64,000 nt of DNA from Hafnia psychrotolerans (GTDB taxonomy: Bacteria; Pseudomonadota; Gammaproteobacteria; Enterobacterales; Enterobacteriaceae): positions 434,001 through 498,000 of the forward strand of contig NZ_BMFZ01000002.1 of assembly GCF_014639435.1 (NCBI RefSeq), in the 5' to 3' direction. Position numbers and translations under genes: made by a program. Position 1 is the first letter of the stretch. Each line of letters opens with the position of its first letter. The notes beneath the pieces were generated by a model. The model made no database searches and was not told where the DNA came from. It worked only from the letters and a program-made list of their open reading frames with translations. This document shows, piece by piece, positions 45,388 to 54,981 of the stretch.

Positions 45388-45772
45388 TGCCTACCCATCA
45401 CCCTTCGAAGATCGATACTGACTTAAAAGGACACGGATACCTCAGTGCTTGTCTTAAGTCATGACGTTTAACATTCATTTTACCATCTCTTACGCCATCA
45501 TGCCGCAGCACATAACCCTGTCTTTGCTATCGGCACTAACGTTGAAATAATGAACAAATTATTTCAATAGCGTTACCTGCTTCAAAGTTTGGCTATCTGC
45601 CTGGAGCCGACAAATGCCGTTCCCTTGACGTCAGGATCAATTCCACTAGAGTGTAATTTCGTATGCTGAATACCCATTTGAAGACCTCTATTCAGCGACA
45701 CGCGGGCATTTTCGCTCACGACTGGCTTAATCTTTTCAACTCACCAAACTGTCATGAGAGGGAAGTAGAAGC
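45388..45772. promoter_or_regulatory. clpS-cspD divergent promoter region
   Basis: 385 bp without a gene. It contains a long perfect AT-rich inverted repeat (listed separately) and must hold the clpSA and cspD promoters; I do not see high-scoring -35/-10 pairs. Confidence 0.5.
45537..45575. repeat. Perfect 10-bp AT-rich dyad with outer pairing
   Basis: TTGAAATAAT (45542-45551), 6-base centre GAACAA, ATTATTTCAA (45558-45567). TAACG (45537-45541) and CGTTA (45571-45575) pair outside it across a 3-base bulge. Could be a dimeric-regulator operator or a strong hairpin in a leader. I do not recognise the regulator. Confidence 0.6.
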
Positions 45773-46006
45773 ATGGAGACGGGTACTGTTAAATGGTTCA
45801 ATAACGCTAAGGGCTTTGGCTTCATTTGCCCTTTAAATGGCGGTGAAGACATCTTTGCACATCACTCCACGATCCAAATGGAGGGTTATCGTACTCTCAA
45901 AGCCGGACAACAAGTGAGCTTCGATGTTCATGAAGGGCCAAAAGGAAATCATGCCAGTCTCATCATTCCGGTGGAAAGTGAAACGATTACCGAACCGTCT
46001 GCATAA
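45773..46006 (+). CDS. cspD: Cold-shock-like replication inhibitor CspD
   Basis: 77 residues (METGTVKWFNNAKGFGFICP). CspA-family OB fold with intact RNP1 KGFGFICP and RNP2 DIFAHH. CspD is not cold-induced but stationary-phase induced, dimerises and inhibits replication. GAGGGAAGTAGAAGC gives the ribosome-binding site. Divergent from clpSA, as in E. coli. Confidence 0.96.
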   Translation: METGTVKWFNNAKGFGFICPLNGGEDIFAHHSTIQMEGYRTLKAGQQVSFDVHEGPKGNHASLIIPVESETITEPSA

Positions 46007-46326
46007 CGCTTGTTATCAAACTCTCTTGCTACAGATTATTTTCCCAATGCCAGTCTTTAGCTCGACGGGTATTTTATTTATGGGGGAGAATAGTTCTGGC
46101 TTCAAGTCCTGATGCAGAAAAAGGCATTTATTTGTCAGATTTTCCTACGATGAAATAGCGCATAATTCCGCCAAAAGTTACACTTAGTAACATCATATAA
46201 ACAGAATTAAAACAATTGTAAGTCTGTCACCGCGGCCAAACCGCCATTGTAATTTGGTTTATGCAACACCTGTTCAAATAGTCCTATTTTCGGGCCAGTA
46301 GGCCCGTGACGAACAGGCGTAACGCA
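46007..46326. promoter_or_regulatory. cspD-virK intergenic region
   Basis: 320 bp. Holds a PhoP-box-like sequence (46198-46214) and a small perfect hairpin CGGGCC-AGTA-GGCCCG at 46291-46306, whose end lies 20 bp before the virK ATG. The hairpin could be a weak terminator for cspD or a leader element for virK. Confidence 0.45.
46198..46214 (-). promoter_or_regulatory. Candidate PhoP box upstream of virK/ybjX
   Basis: On the minus strand TGTTTT-AATTC-TGTTTA, one mismatch from the (T)GTTTA-N5-(T)GTTTA direct repeat. virK/ybjX genes are PhoP-regulated in Salmonella. It is in reverse orientation relative to the gene, about 113 bp before the ATG, which weakens the call. Confidence 0.35.
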
Positions 46327-47304
46327 ATGACACTCATTTACCCTCTCGAAAACCACAAAGCGCTTTCTGGCTTACAATTGCTGTCGGCATTGGTTTCACA
46401 TCAACGGGTACCGGGTAAGGCATGGAACCACGCGAGTTACCGTCTGAAGTTTTTGCTGCGTACGCTGTGGTCACCGCGTGTGACGTTAAATCTGCTGGAC
46501 TATCTGGCCCAGCATCCGCAGCGCGATGCCATTCTTAAGGCCATGCCTTCACTGCCCTGCAAACTGCACCGCGTATATCAGTCGGTGAACATTAGCCGTA
46601 AGACGGCATTAAACAATATCATTGCCCATTACGATCATCTCACCTCCCACGTTCCACCGGCTATCAGTGATGCGCTGCTGGACGCCAAACCGCTTAACAT
46701 CGCCGAACTCGAAGGGAAAGAGGGTCAACGCTTTACCCTTCGACTCAACGCTGTTTCCCATTTTGACAAAGAAGGAGAAACCTCTTTAATGTTCACCAAT
46801 GAAACCGGTGAATCTCTGGCCACAGTGACCTTCTCACTGATCGACTATCAACAACAACCGACGCTGTTCATTGGTGCGATACAGGGGCCGAAAGCACATG
46901 TTGAACACGCAGAAATCCAGATAGCTACCAAGGCCTGCCACGGTTTATTGCCGAAAAGACTGGTGATGGAAGCCGTGATGCAAGTAGCCGAACTGACCCA
47001 AATGACGCACATTGTGGCAGTCAGTAACCGCACACATATTTATGAACACCCACGCTATAAAAAGCGTAAAGGGATGGTATTTGCTGATTACGACAGTTTT
47101 TGGGAAACCCTGTGCGGTAAGTTAGGTGAAGATGGCTATTTTCATCTGCCACTTCAGATCCATCATCGCCCACTGGACGAGATCGCCAGCAAGCGCCGTT
47201 CAGAGTATCGCCGTCGCTACCTGTTGCTTGATGATATGCAAGCGCAGATCCGGCAGGCTTTTTCACCGGGAGCCTCGCGCCAACGTCTATCAAGGACCAT
47301 CTAG
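46327..47304 (+). CDS. ybjX: VirK/YbjX family protein (DUF535)
   Basis: 325 residues from ATG at 46327; an upstream GTG at 46306 is less likely. Soluble DUF535 protein linked in Shigella and Salmonella to virulence, envelope stress and antimicrobial-peptide resistance; biochemical role unknown. Conserved core GAIQGPKAHVEHAEIQIATK, KACHGLLPKRLVME, AVSNRTHIYEH, and KRRSEYRRRYLLLDDM at the end. The stop shares a CTAG palindrome with the convergent ybjD stop. Confidence 0.88.
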   Translation: MTLIYPLENHKALSGLQLLSALVSHQRVPGKAWNHASYRLKFLLRTLWSPRVTLNLLDYLAQHPQRDAILKAMPSLPCKLHRVYQSVNISRKTALNNIIAHYDHLTSHVPPAISDALLDAKPLNIAELEGKEGQRFTLRLNAVSHFDKEGETSLMFTNETGESLATVTFSLIDYQQQPTLFIGAIQGPKAHVEHAEIQIATKACHGLLPKRLVMEAVMQVAELTQMTHIVAVSNRTHIYEHPRYKKRKGMVFADYDSFWETLCGKLGEDGYFHLPLQIHHRPLDEIASKRRSEYRRRYLLLDDMQAQIRQAFSPGASRQRLSRTI

Positions 47305-49034
47305 TCAGCTCGCCCGCGTGCCAACCATGCCACGCGGGAAAACATTTTCCGGAGCAGAGGCGGCACAGAACTGACACCCCGCTGCGACGCTGCCAGAGCC
47401 ACATCAATGGCCAAATCAGGTTTTGAGGTACGGTGAATCGCTTTGTCGATGATCCTGCGCGGCGACATGGGTACGTTTTCCGCCAACGCAGCATGGCGGC
47501 GATACACATCCTCAAAACCGCTACGATAAAGAAAGTGTTCGATATCCTGTGACGGCAACGCCGTCAGACGATAGCGCAGCGTATCGTTATGGCTTTCGAC
47601 ATTGCTTATGACGGTCGCCGCATATTTCTTTCCTGCCTCGTCACCGTCTACCAGCACATGCCATTCAATCCCCATCTGTCTGGCAAAGCGCAAGAGCGGC
47701 TTAAGCCCGGACTGGGCGAATTCAATGACCTTGATCCCTTCTGACTCAAAATGATAACGACATAGCCGCGCCAGTTGGTTTAGTAGCCACACCTCGGTTT
47801 CCCCTTCCACCAGCAGCCAGCAGCGGGCGAAAAGCGATGAAGGCCGGTTAAAACGAATGTGAAAAGCAATGCGGCGGCTGTCTTCAGCGCTTAGCCCTTG
47901 CGGCCCGATGCTGTACGCCGCTACCCGGCCAGACTCGCGCACGAGTCGACAAATTTGCTCAACCGGAACCAGCGACAACAGCTCGCCGGAATTGGTGGTC
48001 GTGATACGTTGCAAAGGCAGTTGATCGAGTAGCTCCCAGGCCACCGACAGCATAATCGGATGAAGGCGGGTTTCGGGGTCTTCTATCAATAGCAGCGGAC
48101 GTGCGTCGGGATGCAGCAGCACTGAGCCTTTTGCCTGTAACAATGTCGAGAACATCCCCAGTAGCATAACGCGCATGCTGCGGCTATTGGGTTCGGCAAT
48201 CATGCGGTTGATATTACCCAGTGAGCGCCACGCCCGACGGCTTTCCTCCCTGCCATGACGTTTTTGCTGCCACGACACACTATTCGTCGCGCCCTGCTCC
48301 GCGAAGTAGTGCTCGAGCAATTGCTGCATCGCCGCCAGCCCACTGCGCAGTTCACTGTTGGTCAGATTCTGCGGATTATGGATCAGGCTACGCGTAAGCT
48401 CATCCAGTTCGCGAGCCATCTGCTCATTGTTTTTTGCCAGACGTGGCGCCAGCGTTTCGCTACGTAAACGACGAATGAAGCGCGCATCGCGCAGGCGCAA
48501 TACGGGATTAAGCGTGATCAATGCCTGGGCCAGTGGATCGATCGTTTGCAGATTAAGCGCCTGCCCGTTGGCGGACAGAAAGCTGCGCAACGTCAACACG
48601 CTACCGTCGTCATCCAACTCGCCCTCAAGCTGGTAATAGATCCGCGTCAGTTTATCAGGGCACTTCACCCATAAAGGAGAGAGTGGATTAAATCGGGGCG
48701 AAGTGTGGTGCCCCACCTGATTTTCACAGAAGGTAAAGACGACATGCAGGTATTTCGTTTTCTCCTCTCGCTCACCGGCGGGGAAATAAAAGTCTTCTTC
48801 TTTAAAGCAGTAAAGTGCTGGCTGCGGCGAGAGTAGCAACGTCAGTGCGTCCAAGAGACTGGACTTACCCCAGGCATTTTCGCCAATCAGCACAGTATTG
48901 GTGGTTACCGACGACACACTCTCATCGTTGATAGGCCCGGTGATCGACGCTCCACGCCGAGTCGGTTGCGTCAGGGTCAATGAAAGCCGGTTAAGACCGC
49001 GAAATCCTGCAATGTCGATATGTTCCAAATACAT
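47301..49034 (-). CDS. ybjD: OLD-family ATP-dependent endonuclease YbjD
   Basis: 577 residues from ATG at 49034 with GGGAG seven bases upstream; a longer in-frame start (49058) is rejected. ABC-type ATPase with Walker A GENAWGKSS, signature region, Walker B LLLIEDPETRLHP, then a TOPRIM nuclease domain with LLVEGETEVWLL and LVDGDEAGKKYA. Related to phage P2 Old. About 25 residues longer than E. coli YbjD because of an insert at about 20-44 (TRRGASITGPINDESVSSVT) just before the Walker A strand. Confidence 0.92.
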   Translation of the reverse strand: MYLEHIDIAGFRGLNRLSLTLTQPTRRGASITGPINDESVSSVTTNTVLIGENAWGKSSLLDALTLLLSPQPALYCFKEEDFYFPAGEREEKTKYLHVVFTFCENQVGHHTSPRFNPLSPLWVKCPDKLTRIYYQLEGELDDDGSVLTLRSFLSANGQALNLQTIDPLAQALITLNPVLRLRDARFIRRLRSETLAPRLAKNNEQMARELDELTRSLIHNPQNLTNSELRSGLAAMQQLLEHYFAEQGATNSVSWQQKRHGREESRRAWRSLGNINRMIAEPNSRSMRVMLLGMFSTLLQAKGSVLLHPDARPLLLIEDPETRLHPIMLSVAWELLDQLPLQRITTTNSGELLSLVPVEQICRLVRESGRVAAYSIGPQGLSAEDSRRIAFHIRFNRPSSLFARCWLLVEGETEVWLLNQLARLCRYHFESEGIKVIEFAQSGLKPLLRFARQMGIEWHVLVDGDEAGKKYAATVISNVESHNDTLRYRLTALPSQDIEHFLYRSGFEDVYRRHAALAENVPMSPRRIIDKAIHRTSKPDLAIDVALAASQRGVSSVPPLLRKMFSRVAWLARGRAD

Positions 49035-49063
49035 CAAAATGCTCCCGTATGCCTCCACCTGTC

Positions 49064-49187
49064 ATACCCTAACTCATTGATGTTACATCAAGGCAACAAA
49101 TGACGACCCGTTCCGATGAACTTAGTCAATTAAGTGATTCGGGTGAGTACCGCCAACACAGATGCGAGTTCAATGATGAAGGGTATA
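49064..49187. repeat. ERIC-type intergenic repeat (degenerate, near full length)
   Basis: About 124 bp, bounded by ATACCC and GGGTATA, with a central segment AAGTGATTCGGGTGAGT that matches the ERIC core (AAGTAAGTGACTGGGGTGAG). It fills the gap between divergent ybjD and lysO. Confidence 0.65.
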
Positions 49188-49325
49188 TGAGCATGGCGTT
49201 AAAAACAGTTGTGGGTCAAGCACTCTGCCCATAGCCTGCGTGTTTAAGCGGCTTTACAGTTCGATAACTTTTGGTTAGCGTGTTGGGCGCCTATTCAGGA
49301 TTCATATCACACACGGACTCTTCTA

Positions 49326-50225
49326 ATGTACTCAGGTTTATTGATCATCCTTTTACCCTTGATCATCGGTTATCTCATCCCGGTAAAAAAACGCACACTT
49401 CTTCATATTATCAATAAATCATTGAGCGGGATGGTTTACGTTATCCTGTTCATTATGGGTACCAGTCTGGCGTTTCTCGACAACCTCAGCACCAATTTAG
49501 TGCTGATATTTAAATACACCGCCGTGTTTTTTCTGTGCATTTTCATCATCAACTTTGCGGCGTTATGGCTGCTGGAACGTCGCAAACCCTGGAAAACCAC
49601 GCATAAGCAGGAGTCCCTGCCGTCACGCCTGAGCATGGCGCTGGACTCGCTGAAGCTGTGCGGCGTGGTTGTCGCCGGTTTCATGCTCGGTCTGACCCAG
49701 TGGCACTGGCTGACGTTCGCTTCACAGGCCAGCGAAGCCGCGTTGATTTTCCTGCTGGCGCTGGTCGGTATGCAGTTGCGCAACAGCAGCATGACCCTGC
49801 GTCAGATCATCCTCAACCGCCGTGGAATGCTGGTGGCCATGGTCGTGGCCGTGAGTTCATTAGTCGGCGGCGCACTGGCGGCAATCATGCTTGGTTTACC
49901 GCTTAATACTGGCCTGGCAATAGCCTCCGGTTACGGTTGGTACTCACTTTCCGGTATCGTCCTGACTGACTCATTCGGCCCGGTGATAGGCAGCGCCGCC
50001 TTCTTTAATGACCTGGCACGCGAACTGGTCGCCATCATGCTAATCCCGACATTGGTGCGCACCAGCCGTTCTTCCGCACTCGGCCTGTGTGGCGCGACCT
50101 CCATGGACTTCACGCTGCCGGTACTTCAACGCAGCGGCGGTCTGGATATGGTCCCACCTGCGGTGGTGCACGGCTTCCTGTTGAGTCTATTAGCCCCGAT
50201 TTTGATGGCCTTCTTCTCCGCCTGA
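49326..50225 (+). CDS. lysO: L-lysine exporter LysO (YbjE)
   Basis: 299 residues, all-hydrophobic with about eight membrane helices. Family DUF340; exports lysine and the antimetabolite thialysine in E. coli, where it is ArgP-controlled. Conserved charged motif NDLAREL in membrane segment and GATSMDFTLPVLQR-G-G near the C-terminus are visible. Ribosome-binding site is weak. Confidence 0.93.
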   Translation: MYSGLLIILLPLIIGYLIPVKKRTLLHIINKSLSGMVYVILFIMGTSLAFLDNLSTNLVLIFKYTAVFFLCIFIINFAALWLLERRKPWKTTHKQESLPSRLSMALDSLKLCGVVVAGFMLGLTQWHWLTFASQASEAALIFLLALVGMQLRNSSMTLRQIILNRRGMLVAMVVAVSSLVGGALAAIMLGLPLNTGLAIASGYGWYSLSGIVLTDSFGPVIGSAAFFNDLARELVAIMLIPTLVRTSRSSALGLCGATSMDFTLPVLQRSGGLDMVPPAVVHGFLLSLLAPILMAFFSA

Positions 50226-50237
50226 TTTCTTCATCCT

Positions 50238-50255
50238 GCCGGTCCATGGACCGGC
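50238..50255. repeat. 18-bp perfect palindrome after lysO
   Basis: GCCGGTCCATGGACCGGC, 12 bp past the lysO stop. Strong hairpin but no T-run; probably a 3' end stabiliser or a weak terminator. Confidence 0.55.
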
Positions 50256-50349
50256 GATTGCCGGCCAAAACTTGCGCCAAATCAACTCTCCCGCATATAA
50301 AACAAAAAACGCTTCAATTATTAGCACGTCGGTTCTAGGCTTATTTTAA

Positions 50350-50372
50350 AACACGCATTTAAAATGCAACTT
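50350..50372 (+). promoter_or_regulatory. NsrR-type operator upstream of hcp-hcr
   Basis: Palindromic core GCATTT-A-AAATGC at 50355-50367, matching the NsrR consensus AAGATGCATTT-N-AAATGCATCTT in the centre. hcp is a well-known NsrR target. It lies 14 bp before the hcp ribosome-binding site, overlapping the likely transcription start, suited to repression relieved by nitric oxide. Confidence 0.7.
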
Positions 50373-50388
50373 ATAAAAGGAACTGATG

Positions 50389-52041
50389 ATGTTTTGTGTG
50401 CAATGTGAACAAACAATCCGTACCCCGGCAGCAAACGGTTGTGCTTATACGCAGGGGATGTGTGGCAAAACGGCAGAAACCTCAGACCTGCAAGACCTGC
50501 TGGTGGCGGTGTTGCAAGGCTTGTCAGCCTGGGCACTGGTAGCACGCGGATATGACATTATCGATGATGAAATTGATGCTTTTGCACCACGCGCCTTTTT
50601 TTCAACCCTGACGAATGTGAATTTCGACTCGTATCGCATCGTCGAATATGCCCGCGAGGCCATTGGGTACCGCGAATCGCTGATAACGCGCTGCCGCCTG
50701 ATGGACCCGACAATCACCGTCGATCACCCGATGGCGCATCTGGCGCTAGTGGGCGAAACGCTGAATGAATTACAACAACAGGCACAGCAATTTGCACTGA
50801 ATAATGACAAAGCGGAAGTCGGCGACGACATCCACGGTCTGCGTCTACTGTGTCTCTACGGGCTCAAAGGGGCGGCGGCCTATATGGAACACGCTCATGT
50901 TCTCGGTCAGTCTGATTCGACTCTCTATGCTGATTATCATCGTCTGATGGCATGGCTCGGCACCCAACCTGCTGACATGAATACCTTACTGGAAAATGCC
51001 ATGGGTATCGGCAAAATGAATTTCCACGTGATGGCGATCCTGGATAAAGGCGAAACGGATGCTTATGGGCACCCGATACCGACCGTGGTCAACGTTCGTC
51101 CACGAGCCGGCAAAGCCATTCTGATCTCCGGTCATGACCTAAAAGATCTGCAAATGCTGCTTGAGCAGACCGCAGGCCGCGACATTAACATTTATACCCA
51201 CGGTGAAATGCTGCCAGCCCACGGCTACCCTGAGTTGAAGAAATACCCGCACCTGGTGGGGAATTACGGCAGCGGTTGGCAAAACCAGCAGATTGAATTT
51301 GCCAAATTTCCCGGTCCGGTAATTATGACGTCCAATTGCATCATTGACCCTAATGTGGGTAATTATAGTGACCGCATCTGGACCCGCAGCATCGTCGGCT
51401 GGCCGGACGTAAAACATCTCGAAGGAGATGACTTCGCGCAGGTGATCGATCAGGCACTGGAGCAGCCAGGCTTTCCGTATAACGAAATCGAGCAAGAAAT
51501 TACCGTTGGCTTTGGCCGTGAAACCCTACTGGGGGCCGCCGATACAGTGATTGATCTGGTGGCCACTAAACAGCTGCGTCACATCTTCCTGATTGGCGGT
51601 TGTGATGGCAGCCGCGGTGAGCGCAGTTACTTCACCGATCTCGCCCGTGCAGTGCCTGAAGACTGTCTGATTATGACGCTGGCCTGCGGCAAATATCGCT
51701 TCAATAAACTCGACTTCGGCACCCTCGGTCCCTTGCCTCGTCTGCTTGATGTCGGTCAGTGTAACGATGCCTATTCCGCCATTATGCTGGCGGTCAATTT
51801 AGCCGAGAAACTCGGCTGCGGCGTGAATGACCTGCCGCTGAGCCTCGTGTTGTCATGGTTTGAGCAGAAAGCCATCGTGATCCTGCTGACGCTATTGTCT
51901 CTGGGTGTGCGCAATATCACTACCGGCCCTACCGCTCCAGCTTTCCTGACGGACAACCTGCTGGCCGTACTGAATGAAAAATTTGGCCTGCGCGCCATAT
52001 CCTCGGTTGAGCAAGATCTGCGTACCATGCTGGCGGAGTAA
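50389..52041 (+). CDS. hcp: Hydroxylamine reductase (hybrid cluster protein)
   Basis: 550 residues from ATG at 50389 (MFCVQCEQT), with AAAAGGAA upstream; ATG 50386 is one codon earlier and equally possible. N-terminal cysteines CVQCEQ, GC and MC ligate the [4Fe-4S]/[2Fe-2S] centre. Later [40 protein letters not shown] and [10 protein letters not shown]-type ([10 protein letters not shown]) motifs hold the hybrid cluster. Acts as a high-affinity NO reductase in vivo. In operon with hcr. Confidence 0.98.
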   Translation: MFCVQCEQTIRTPAANGCAYTQGMCGKTAETSDLQDLLVAVLQGLSAWALVARGYDIIDDEIDAFAPRAFFSTLTNVNFDSYRIVEYAREAIGYRESLITRCRLMDPTITVDHPMAHLALVGETLNELQQQAQQFALNNDKAEVGDDIHGLRLLCLYGLKGAAAYMEHAHVLGQSDSTLYADYHRLMAWLGTQPADMNTLLENAMGIGKMNFHVMAILDKGETDAYGHPIPTVVNVRPRAGKAILISGHDLKDLQMLLEQTAGRDINIYTHGEMLPAHGYPELKKYPHLVGNYGSGWQNQQIEFAKFPGPVIMTSNCIIDPNVGNYSDRIWTRSIVGWPDVKHLEGDDFAQVIDQALEQPGFPYNEIEQEITVGFGRETLLGAADTVIDLVATKQLRHIFLIGGCDGSRGERSYFTDLARAVPEDCLIMTLACGKYRFNKLDFGTLGPLPRLLDVGQCNDAYSAIMLAVNLAEKLGCGVNDLPLSLVLSWFEQKAIVILLTLLSLGVRNITTGPTAPAFLTDNLLAVLNEKFGLRAISSVEQDLRTMLAE

Positions 52042-52047
52042 TCGACG

Positions 52048-53064
52048 ATGAACTTTCCAATATTTAGCGACCAGCCTACTGCACTCTGCCAGAACAGGAT
52101 GCAGGTCCATGACATTCATCAGGAAACGCCTGACGTCTGGACGCTCTCATTGTTCAGTCATGTACATTACCCCTATCAGCCTGGTCAGTTTGCACTGGTT
52201 AATATCGGCCACAGCGGCAAGATCCAGCGTGCCTATACACTCTCTTCGACGCCGGGCGTCAGCCGTTTTATTACCCTGACAGTACGCCGCATTCATAACG
52301 GCGCGGGTTCCGACTGGCTGACAGGCGAGGTGCGCCCGGGGGATTATTTATGGCTATCCGATGCACAAGGTAAATTTGTCAATGACCGCCCGCAGCCGCT
52401 GTTGCTGCTGGCAGCCGGTTGTGGCGTTACGCCAGTGATCTCAATTTGCCGCGACGTACTAAAACGGACACCGGCGCAATCGGTGGCGGTGTTTTACAGT
52501 GTACGCAGTCCGCAGGAAGTGATTTTTGCGGCCGAATGGCAACAGATGAAAACGCAATATCCGCAATTACACCTGACAATTCTGGCCGAGCATAATGCCC
52601 AACCCGGCCAGATCGCCGGACGGCTGAGCCAGGATATTCTGCAAACACAGGTGCCCGACATCCGTTCGCGTCAGTTGATGATTTGCGGGCCAGCGCCCTA
52701 CATGCAATTAGCCGAGAGATGGGCGATCTCACTGGGCGTTGCGGCGGAGAATATTGTCAAAGAGCAATTTCACGCAGTGGCAGCAGCGACGGTTTCTGAG
52801 GGTGATCAGCTCACACTGACCCGCCTGACGCCGCTGCAAAACTATCGCGTTCCGGTTGGCTCAACCCTACTCGCCGCCATGGAACAACATGGTTTACCTG
52901 TGGCGGCGGCCTGCCGCGCGGGCGTGTGCGGCAGTTGCAAGACCCGCATTATTTCTGGTGATTATGAGACGACCAGCCGGATGACGCTGACCGATGCAGA
53001 CATTGCCGAGGGATATGTTCTGGCATGTAGCTGCCAGTTGAACGGTGATATTACTCTGGCTTAA
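52048..53064 (+). CDS. hcr: NADH oxidoreductase Hcr
   Basis: 338 residues, 6 bp after hcp. Ferredoxin-reductase type FAD/NAD domain followed by a C-terminal [2Fe-2S] plant-type ferredoxin domain with CRAGVCGSCKTRI and LACSC (about 287-330). Transfers electrons from NADH to Hcp. RAYTLSSTP is the FAD-binding motif (about 56-64). Confidence 0.97.
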   Translation: MNFPIFSDQPTALCQNRMQVHDIHQETPDVWTLSLFSHVHYPYQPGQFALVNIGHSGKIQRAYTLSSTPGVSRFITLTVRRIHNGAGSDWLTGEVRPGDYLWLSDAQGKFVNDRPQPLLLLAAGCGVTPVISICRDVLKRTPAQSVAVFYSVRSPQEVIFAAEWQQMKTQYPQLHLTILAEHNAQPGQIAGRLSQDILQTQVPDIRSRQLMICGPAPYMQLAERWAISLGVAAENIVKEQFHAVAAATVSEGDQLTLTRLTPLQNYRVPVGSTLLAAMEQHGLPVAAACRAGVCGSCKTRIISGDYETTSRMTLTDADIAEGYVLACSCQLNGDITLA

Positions 53065-53172
53065 CCCCGCCCCACTCCGCTGCCCCTTCATGACTTTTTA
53101 CAGTCAAAGTGGGCAGCTTTACACATCTTCAAATTCCTCGCACCGCGACTTAGGTATGGTTTACGCACGAAC

Positions 53173-53201
53173 ATTCAATGCCGCAATCATTGGACTATGA
53201 T
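53173..53201 (+). promoter_or_regulatory. Candidate stationary-phase promoter of poxB
   Basis: ATTCAA (53173-53178), 17-bp spacer, TATGAT (53196-53201), with a C immediately 5' of the -10 (CTATGAT), a feature of sigma-S promoters. poxB is sigma-S dependent in E. coli. Confidence 0.45.
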
Positions 53202-53245
53202 TAACGCAGTTATTTCATTGTGCGTACGGATGAAGGGATCTGATT

Positions 53246-54967
53246 ATGAAACACAGCGTAGCGTCATTACTGGCAAAAACTCTTGAGCAGGCAGGCGTCA
53301 AACTGATTTGGGGTGTCACTGGCGACTCCCTCAACGGGCTAAGCGATAGCCTGAATAAAATGGGCACTATCGAATGGATGGGGACACGCCACGAAGAAGT
53401 GGCGGCGTTTGCGGCAGGAGCAGAAGCCCAACTGACTGGCGAATTGGCAGTATGTGCCGGCTCCTGCGGGCCGGGCAACCTGCATCTGATCAATGGCTTA
53501 TTTGACTGTCACCGTAACCATGTCCCTGTGCTGGCGATTGCCGCACATATTCCTTCCAGCGAAATCGGCAGCGGCTATTTCCAGGAAACACATCCGACCG
53601 AACTGTTCCGTGAGTGCAGTCATTACTGTGAAATGGTGACCAACCCAGAGCAGCTACCTCAAGTTCTGGGCATCGCCATGCGTAAAGCCATTCTTAACCG
53701 TGGTGTCTCGGTGATTGTATTACCAGGCGACGTGGCGCTAAGTCCTGCACCGGAAGGGGCTACCTCCAAATGGTATGCGCCGCAGTTGCCGGTCGTGCAT
53801 CCCAATCCCGCTGAAATGGAAAAACTGGCCGCCACGCTCAATGGTGCAAAAAATATCACTCTGATGTGTGGCAGCGGCTGCGCCGGAGCACATGACGAAG
53901 TGGTGAAACTGGCCGAGATGCTCAAAGCACCGGTCGTTCATGCGCTGCGCGGAAAAGAACATATCGAGTGGGACAACCCTTATAGCGTGGGGATGACCGG
54001 TCTGATTGGCTTCTCCTCCGGCTTCCACGCCATGATGAATGCTGACACACTGGTTCTGCTCGGTACCCAATTCCCCTATCGTGCCTTCTATCCCACCGAC
54101 GCCAATATTATCCAGATTGATATCAATCCGGGCAGCATCGGCGCGCATTGTCAGGTCGATATGGCGCTGGTCGGTGACATCAAGTCGACGCTGACCGCCC
54201 TGTTGCCAAATTTGCAGGAGAAAAGTGACCGTAAATTCCTCGACAAAGCGCTGAAGCATTACGCCGAAACACGCAAAGATCTGGACGGTCTGGCGACGCT
54301 CAACGACAAACAGGCGATCCACCCGCAGTATCTGGCGCAGCAAATCAGTCGCTTTGCCGATGCTGACGCGGTGTTTACCTGCGACGTCGGCACACCGACC
54401 GTCTGGGCCTGCCGCTATCTGCAAATGAATGGCAAACGCCGCCTGATTGGCTCGTTCAATCACGGTTCGATGGCCAATGCCATGCCGCAAGCGCTGGGCG
54501 CACAGGCCATCGACCGCAACCGTCAGGTGGTCGCGATGTGCGGAGACGGCGGTTTCACCATGTTGATGGGGGATTTCCTGACGCTGGCGCAGCAAAAACT
54601 GCCAGTGAAAATCATCATCTTCAACAACAGCGTTCTGGGCTTTGTGGCAATGGAAATGAAAGCAGGAGGTTATCTGACTGACGGCACTGAACTGAAAAAC
54701 CCGAACTTTGCCGCCATGGCAGAAGCGGCGGGAATCAAAGGGATCCGCGTTGAAAAAGCCTCAGATGTCGATGCCGCATTGCAGGATGCTTTTGCCTATC
54801 AGGGGCCGGTACTGGTGGATGTCGTGACCGCTACCGACGAACTCGCCATGCCACCGCAGATTAAATTCGAGCAAGCCAAAGGCTTTAGTCTCTATATGCT
54901 GCGTGCGGTGATTAATGGCCGGGGTGACGAAGTGGTGGAACTGGCGAAGACCAACTGGCTGCGGTAA
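53246..54967 (+). CDS. poxB: Pyruvate:ubiquinone oxidoreductase PoxB
   Basis: 573 residues. Peripheral membrane flavoprotein converting pyruvate to acetate and CO2. TPP motif from [15 protein letters not shown] (about 433-447) to NN (IIIFNN); N-terminal glutamate in [16 protein letters not shown]. The C-terminal tail that binds lipid on activation (LAKTNWLR) is present. AAGGGATCTGATT precedes the ATG. Confidence 0.97.
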   Translation: MKHSVASLLAKTLEQAGVKLIWGVTGDSLNGLSDSLNKMGTIEWMGTRHEEVAAFAAGAEAQLTGELAVCAGSCGPGNLHLINGLFDCHRNHVPVLAIAAHIPSSEIGSGYFQETHPTELFRECSHYCEMVTNPEQLPQVLGIAMRKAILNRGVSVIVLPGDVALSPAPEGATSKWYAPQLPVVHPNPAEMEKLAATLNGAKNITLMCGSGCAGAHDEVVKLAEMLKAPVVHALRGKEHIEWDNPYSVGMTGLIGFSSGFHAMMNADTLVLLGTQFPYRAFYPTDANIIQIDINPGSIGAHCQVDMALVGDIKSTLTALLPNLQEKSDRKFLDKALKHYAETRKDLDGLATLNDKQAIHPQYLAQQISRFADADAVFTCDVGTPTVWACRYLQMNGKRRLIGSFNHGSMANAMPQALGAQAIDRNRQVVAMCGDGGFTMLMGDFLTLAQQKLPVKIIIFNNSVLGFVAMEMKAGGYLTDGTELKNPNFAAMAEAAGIKGIRVEKASDVDAALQDAFAYQGPVLVDVVTATDELAMPPQIKFEQAKGFSLYMLRAVINGRGDEVVELAKTNWLR

Positions 54968-54981
54968 GCCCGCTGGTGCTA

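Noticed and set aside
47301-49034. YbjD (OLD nuclease) as part of a Gabija-type defence system
   Set aside because: No GajB-like UvrD helicase or other partner adjoins it; the neighbours and gene position match the core-genome YbjD.
49188-49325. Lysine riboswitch upstream of lysO
   Set aside because: The 138 bp left after the ERIC repeat is too short and lacks the recognisable L-box core; in E. coli lysO is controlled by ArgP.
53738-54595. 285-codon open frame antisense to poxB
   Set aside because: Fully within poxB, no family resemblance, no ribosome-binding site; a shadow of the real gene.
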